A DNA stretch of 64,000 bases from the NCBI GenBank assembly GCA_963747555.1, contig CAVVFZ010000033.1, positions 62,001 to 126,000 on the forward strand, read 5' to 3'. Below, piece by piece: positions 60,455 to 64,000 of this stretch. The notes under the pieces are model-generated. The model was not told where the DNA came from, did not search any database, and saw nothing but the letters and a program-made list of their open reading frames with translations. The stretch is from DUZB01 sp963747555 (lineage in GTDB: Bacteria; Desulfobacterota; DSM-4660; Desulfatiglandales; Desulfatiglandaceae). A program made the position numbers and the translations under genes. Numbering within the stretch: position 1 is the first letter of the stretch; each line of letters begins with the position of its first letter.

Positions 60455-62011
60455 ATGGAATATGATCTTTATACGCAAAAAATTCTGATTCTTGATTTCG
60501 GATCCCAGTATACCCAACTCATTGCCAGGCGAGTGCGGGAGGCACGGGTCTACTGCGAGATCCATCCCTTCAATATGGATTTTGGCGCCATAACAAATTT
60601 CGCCCCAAAGGGCATCATTCTTTCCGGAGGGCCTTCCAGCATCTATCAGCAGGACGCGCCTTTCGCCGACCGGAGAATCTTTGAATTGAACGTGCCAGTC
60701 CTTGGAATATGCTACGGAATGCAGTATATGACCAGTCTTCTTGACGGTGTGGTGGGTAAATCGAACGACCGTGAATATGGCCATGCCATGATCACCATCG
60801 TGGACGATTCCGATCTCCTCTATGGCTTGGGAAAGGGCGAGGAAAAAACGGTGTGGATGAGCCACGGAGACAGAATCGACCGAATGCCCCGGGGATTTTC
60901 CATCCTTGCCGGAAGCGCCAACAGTCCGGTGGCCGCCATGGCTGATCAGACGAGGAAATGGTTCGGGGTCCAGTTTCATCCGGAGGTCGCCCATACGCCG
61001 GACGGAATGAAGATATTGGGGAATTTTCTGTTCAGGATCTGCCGGTGTGAACCGACATGGGATATGGCCTCCTTTATCCAACGCACTATAAAAGCCATGC
61101 AGGAACGTGTCGGTACGGACAGAGTGATCTGCGGGCTTTCGGGCGGAGTGGATTCATCGGTAACGGCCGTTTTGCTGCACAGGGCCATTGGAGACAATCT
61201 GTCATGCATCCTGGTGGACAACGGCCTCTTGCGAAAGGACGAAGCCCGGGATGTCATGGAGATGTTCCAGGCCCACTACGGGTTGGATCTCCACCTGGTG
61301 GACGCGTCGAAACACTTTTTAAAGTGCCTGGAGGGGGTTACGGATCCGGAAGAAAAAAGAAAGATCATCGGCCGGGAATTTATTCATGTCTTTGAAAACA
61401 AGGCCAGGGAACTGGGCAGCGCTGCCTATCTGGCCCAGGGCACCCTTTACCCCGATGTCATTGAAAGCGTCTCTTTCAAAGGCCCTTCCGCTACCATAAA
61501 GAGCCACCATAACGTGGGCGGACTGCCGGAGGTCATGAATCTCAAACTGGTAGAACCCCTTCGAGAGCTTTTCAAAGACGAAGTCCGCGAGGTGGGGCTG
61601 GAGCTTGGCCTGCCACGGGAACTGGTGATGCGACAACCTTTCCCCGGTCCCGGCCTTGCCGTGCGGATCCTGGGCGAAATTACGCAGAAAAGGCTCCAAA
61701 TCCTCAGGGCCGCGGATGCCATTGTGACGGAGGAAATCAAATCAGCCGGGCTCTATGAAAAGGTATGGCAGTCTTTTGCCGTGCTGCTGCCTGTAAAGAC
61801 GGTTGGCGTCATGGGGGACGAAAGGACCTATGAACATGTTATCGCCGTAAGGAGCGTGGACAGCCTGGACGCCATGACCGCCGACTGGTCCAAAATTCCG
61901 TACGAGGTCCTGGGCAGAATTTCCAACCGGATTATCAACAGCGTGAAAGGTGTCAACCGAGTGGTTTACGACATCTCCTCCAAGCCCCCCGGAACCATTG
62001 AGTGGGAATGA
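60455..62011 (+). CDS. guaA: GMP synthase (glutamine-hydrolysing)
   Basis: GuaA aminates XMP to GMP. The 518-residue protein has the class I amidotransferase domain at the N-terminus: ILILDFGSQYTQLIARRVRE, GPSSIYQQDAP, LGICYGMQYM (catalytic Cys) and FGVQFHPEVAHT (His, Glu). The ATP pyrophosphatase domain follows with VICGLSGGVDSSVTAVLLH (P-loop), LVDNGLLRKDEA, YLAQGTLYPDVIES and KSHHNVGGLPE. The C-terminal dimerisation domain ends SSKPPGTIEWE, as in the family. Intact and of standard length; four bases after guaB. Confidence 0.97.
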   Translation: MEYDLYTQKILILDFGSQYTQLIARRVREARVYCEIHPFNMDFGAITNFAPKGIILSGGPSSIYQQDAPFADRRIFELNVPVLGICYGMQYMTSLLDGVVGKSNDREYGHAMITIVDDSDLLYGLGKGEEKTVWMSHGDRIDRMPRGFSILAGSANSPVAAMADQTRKWFGVQFHPEVAHTPDGMKILGNFLFRICRCEPTWDMASFIQRTIKAMQERVGTDRVICGLSGGVDSSVTAVLLHRAIGDNLSCILVDNGLLRKDEARDVMEMFQAHYGLDLHLVDASKHFLKCLEGVTDPEEKRKIIGREFIHVFENKARELGSAAYLAQGTLYPDVIESVSFKGPSATIKSHHNVGGLPEVMNLKLVEPLRELFKDEVREVGLELGLPRELVMRQPFPGPGLAVRILGEITQKRLQILRAADAIVTEEIKSAGLYEKVWQSFAVLLPVKTVGVMGDERTYEHVIAVRSVDSLDAMTADWSKIPYEVLGRISNRIINSVKGVNRVVYDISSKPPGTIEWE

Positions 62012-62020
62012 GAAAATGAA

Positions 62021-62075
62021 GTGTGACAAGTGACCAGTGGTCGGTGGTCAGTGATACATCGCCGGTAATCAGTAA
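62021..62075. repeat. Repeat-like word tract between guaA and the alcohol dehydrogenase gene
   Basis: The tract includes GTGACCAGTGGTCGGTGGTC and further near copies of the word GGTCAGTGAT. Such CCAGTGGTC-type tracts are familiar to me from spacers of other environmental genomes. No gene or clear hairpin is seen. Confidence 0.4.
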
Positions 62076-62084
62076 AGGGCCTCC

Positions 62085-63281
62085 ATGCACGACAAGCAGA
62101 ACGCCATCCCTTCTTTCGGCTTCTCCCGGATTCCAAACATTACATTCGGACCTGGAGGATTCCGGCGGCTTTCTGAAATGATGTCAAAGGCCCCCGGCCC
62201 GGTGCTGATTATCACGGGATCTAAATCGTTCCGATCGTCCCCTCACCGGCAAAATCTACTTGATATACTGAAGACAAACGCCATTTCCTTTTTCGAATGC
62301 GCTCTTTCGGGCGAGCCGAGCGTGGACCGGATCGATGATCTGGTGCGCGCTTTCTCGGGAAAGAGTGTGGGAATGGTGGTTGCCATCGGCGGGGGCAGCG
62401 TCATCGATGGGGGAAAAGCGGTCTCAGCCATGCTGCCTGTTGAGGGTTCGGTGATGGACTTTCTTGAGGGGGTGGGGACCAAGCCGCACCCCGGCACAAA
62501 AATCCCCTTTGTGGCGGTTCCCACTACGGCGGGCACCGGCAGTGAGGCGACCAAAAATGCCGTAATTCGCGGCAAAGGAGATTTGCCCTTTAAGAAATCC
62601 CTTCGCCATGAAAATTTTGTCCCTGATGCCGCGATAATCGATCCGGAACTCATGCTTTCCTGTCCTCCGAATATTACGGCGGCCTGTGGGATGGATGCCT
62701 TCACCCAGCTTCTGGAATCGTATGTCTCCACAAAGGCCACACCCATGACCGACGCCCTCGCCTTCAGCGGACTGCGGCATGTGAAAGAGGCGCTTCTCCC
62801 CGTATCCACCACCGAAGGGACCAGTATCCATTATCGGACGGCCATGGCCTATGGGGCATTGCTTTCAGGCATTACCCTGGCAAATGCCGGACTCGGAGTC
62901 GTGCATGGACTGGCAGGACCGCTCGGAGGACTTATGGAGATCCCCCATGGTCTTGTCTGCGGCATGTTGTTGGCACCGGCCACGACCATGAATATCCGGT
63001 TCCTTCAGAAAAAAGAGAACGAAAGCAGCGCTGCCCTCCAAAAATATGCACGGGTGGGGCATCTTTTGAAGAACAGTCGTAGCGAAGATGTGAAACAGGG
63101 ATGCCGATTCCTGATCGAGGAGTTGGAGGCCTGGAAAGATCAACTGGGTCTGCCCGCCAAGGGGAGTCTGCAAATCGCCCCTGCCCGCCTTGATGAAGCG
63201 GCTCGCCTCTCAGGGAATAAAAACAACCCTGTGCATCTAAGAAAGGAGGACAGGAGAGAGCTGTTGCGCCTTTCTTTTTGA
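62085..63281 (+). CDS. Iron-containing (type III) alcohol dehydrogenase
   Basis: The 398-residue protein shows the Fe-ADH pattern: NITFGPGGFRRLSEM, GMVVAIGGGSVIDGGKAVSAM (NAD(P)-binding), FVAVPTTAGTGSEATKNAVI, CGMDAFTQLLESYVS (metal Asp region), GVVHGLAGPLGGLMEIPHGLVCG (metal His residues). It would interconvert an alcohol and aldehyde or a related hydroxy/keto compound. It lies 73 bases after guaA on the same strand and about 230 bases before a xanthine-dehydrogenase-family gene. The substrate is unknown; fermentative alcohol production is one option. Confidence 0.92.
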   Translation: MHDKQNAIPSFGFSRIPNITFGPGGFRRLSEMMSKAPGPVLIITGSKSFRSSPHRQNLLDILKTNAISFFECALSGEPSVDRIDDLVRAFSGKSVGMVVAIGGGSVIDGGKAVSAMLPVEGSVMDFLEGVGTKPHPGTKIPFVAVPTTAGTGSEATKNAVIRGKGDLPFKKSLRHENFVPDAAIIDPELMLSCPPNITAACGMDAFTQLLESYVSTKATPMTDALAFSGLRHVKEALLPVSTTEGTSIHYRTAMAYGALLSGITLANAGLGVVHGLAGPLGGLMEIPHGLVCGMLLAPATTMNIRFLQKKENESSAALQKYARVGHLLKNSRSEDVKQGCRFLIEELEAWKDQLGLPAKGSLQIAPARLDEAARLSGNKNNPVHLRKEDRRELLRLSF

Positions 63282-63366
63282 CGCAGGCCGCAGGGTATGG
63301 TATGCAACTCAAGCCCCGGACCGTTTTCTGACGGGAAACAGAATGAAAAATTATAGGTTACAATTT

Positions 63367-63387
63367 TCCATAATCTAAGATTATGGA
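63367..63387. promoter_or_regulatory. Perfect 21-base palindrome, probable operator
   Basis: TCCATAATCT and AGATTATGGA are perfect inverted repeats around one base. It lies next to a TATAAT box (63397-63402), about where a -35 element would be, so a dimeric transcription regulator is likely to bind here. A second, shorter inverted repeat (TTCCATC/GATGGAA, 63415-63433) lies just downstream. Confidence 0.6.
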
Positions 63388-63396
63388 TGTGATAAG

Positions 63397-63402
63397 TATA
63401 AT
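63397..63402 (+). promoter_or_regulatory. TATAAT -10 box before the FAD-subunit gene
   Basis: A perfect TATAAT lies 110 bases upstream of the ATG at 63512. No -35 box lies at the normal distance, where the palindrome stands instead, which suggests activator-dependent or repressor-controlled transcription. The rest of 63282-63511 holds no gene. Confidence 0.45.
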
Positions 63403-63511
63403 CGAATTGACAGCTTCCATCTCTTGGATGGAAAATAGGGATAAGATTCAGTTCAAACGTATTCAGCAGTTCAATGGAGTCGAGGTTTTTTCTGCAAAAG
63501 GAGAATAAGCA

Positions 63512-64000
63512 ATGCTTTTACCAAAATTTGAGTACCATGAGCCTTTGACGGTGGAGGAAGCCTGCCGGATTCTGGGCGAACTGGGCCGGAACGCCAAACC
63601 TCTGGCCGGTGGCACGGATCTCATCGTCAACATGAAAAAGAAGGTGCTGAGCCCGGCCCATGTGGTCTCCCTGTCGGGGATCGCAGATCTAAAAGGGCTG
63701 GATTCCGCAAACGGAACCATAAAGATCGGGGCATGCCTCACCGCCTCGGAAATAGCCCACTCCGAATTCCTTCAGAAACCCTTCAGCGCCCTGTGCAAAG
63801 GGGCCGCTTCCCTGGGATCTCCCTTGATTCGAAATCTTGCCACGATAGCCGGGAACCTGGTTTCAGCGAGACCGGCCGCGGATTTTCCGCCTGCCCTCCT
63901 GGCCTATGGCGCCAAAGTCGTGCTTGCAAAATCTTCGGGAGAAAGGATCGTTCCCCTGTCTGATTTTTTTAAGGGGCCGGGACAAACCGCTATGGAGCCG
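63512..64000 (+). CDS. Xanthine dehydrogenase-family FAD-binding subunit (CoxM-like), 3' end outside window
   Basis: From ATG 63512, with AAAGGAG about eight bases upstream, 163 residues are visible. The pattern is the FAD-binding PCMH domain of the medium subunit of xanthine dehydrogenase/CO dehydrogenase-like molybdenum hydroxylases: KFEYHEPLTVEEACRILGEL, KPLAGGTDLIVNMKKKV, IGACLTASEIA and LGSPLIRNLATIAGNLVSA (family SxQIRNxATIGGN), then ARPAADFPPALLAYGAKV. It would pass electrons from a Mo-containing large subunit to NAD or ferredoxin. The partner genes would lie beyond 64000. Substrates of such enzymes include aldehydes, purines and 4-hydroxybenzoyl-CoA. Confidence 0.88.
   Translation, partial: MLLPKFEYHEPLTVEEACRILGELGRNAKPLAGGTDLIVNMKKKVLSPAHVVSLSGIADLKGLDSANGTIKIGACLTASEIAHSEFLQKPFSALCKGAASLGSPLIRNLATIAGNLVSARPAADFPPALLAYGAKVVLAKSSGERIVPLSDFFKGPGQTAMEP

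Noticed and set aside
1..64000. CRISPR arrays, rRNA, tRNA, insertion sequences or prophage genes
   Set aside because: I looked for regularly spaced repeats, conserved RNA sequences, and transposase or integrase motifs in the longer gaps and reading frames and saw none.

Overview
The window reads as chromosomal DNA of a strictly anaerobic bacterium, most likely a syntrophic or sulfate-reducing member of the Desulfobacterota (former Deltaproteobacteria). The evidence is a six-gene Rnf complex headed by a tetrahaem cytochrome c, NADH-linked hydrogenase-type subunits with a sensory-looking [FeFe]-hydrogenase homologue, pyruvate phosphate dikinase, a cobalamin-type radical SAM enzyme and an archaeal-type entry into the shikimate pathway. 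No rRNA, tRNA, CRISPR array, phage or transposase was found. The lineage is an inference from gene content only.

1-15.8 kb is a divergent aromatic amino acid locus. The leftward operon is aroK-aroC-ADH synthase-pheA-tyrA-DHQ synthase II-aroD-aroE-aroA (aroA runs off the window). The rightward operon is trpE-G-D-C-F-B-A. Together they would make chorismate by the aminodideoxyheptulosonate route and then Phe, Tyr and Trp. Three leader peptides with attenuator hairpins are visible. Two related peptides rich in Phe, Tyr and Trp codons precede aroK and ADH synthase, and one with three consecutive Trp codons precedes trpE. Nine of these genes carry frameshifts as given (aroA and aroE about four each). 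The translations on both sides of each break stay well conserved, so indel errors in the sequence or very recent decay are the alternatives.

15.7-20 kb holds an ExeA/GspA-like ATPase, moaA, an amidohydrolase and a TlpA-like thiol lipoprotein. 20-34.8 kb is one long leftward gene train: class III nucleotide cyclase, FAD oxidoreductase, methyltransferase, B12-type radical SAM protein, RimK-like ligase, GshB-like ligase, a complete Opp/Dpp peptide ABC transporter, a third ATP-grasp protein and an N-formylglutamate amidohydrolase-like protein. This is the best candidate for an undescribed system: it looks as if it makes or modifies a small amide-linked compound and transports a related peptide. 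34.8-41.1 kb holds exonuclease III, a PaaI thioesterase, a small membrane protein with ppdK, fabH and rseC.

41-57.6 kb is an energy-metabolism block on the minus strand. A tetrahaem cytochrome and rnfC-D-G-E-A-B come first; rnfB is fused to a GltD-like flavoprotein domain. They are followed by a NuoG-like protein fused to NuoE that lacks the molybdenum-ligand loop, two DRTGG proteins, a PHP protein, two GHKL-type ATPase proteins, a 2Fe-2S protein, a NuoF/HndC-like subunit, and a group-D-like [FeFe]-hydrogenase homologue in which the proton-relay cysteine is isoleucine. The last part looks like a redox- or H2-sensing module built from hydrogenase parts. 58-64 kb carries ppx/gppA-guaB-guaA, an iron-type alcohol dehydrogenase and the start of a xanthine-dehydrogenase-family FAD subunit behind a palindromic operator-like site.
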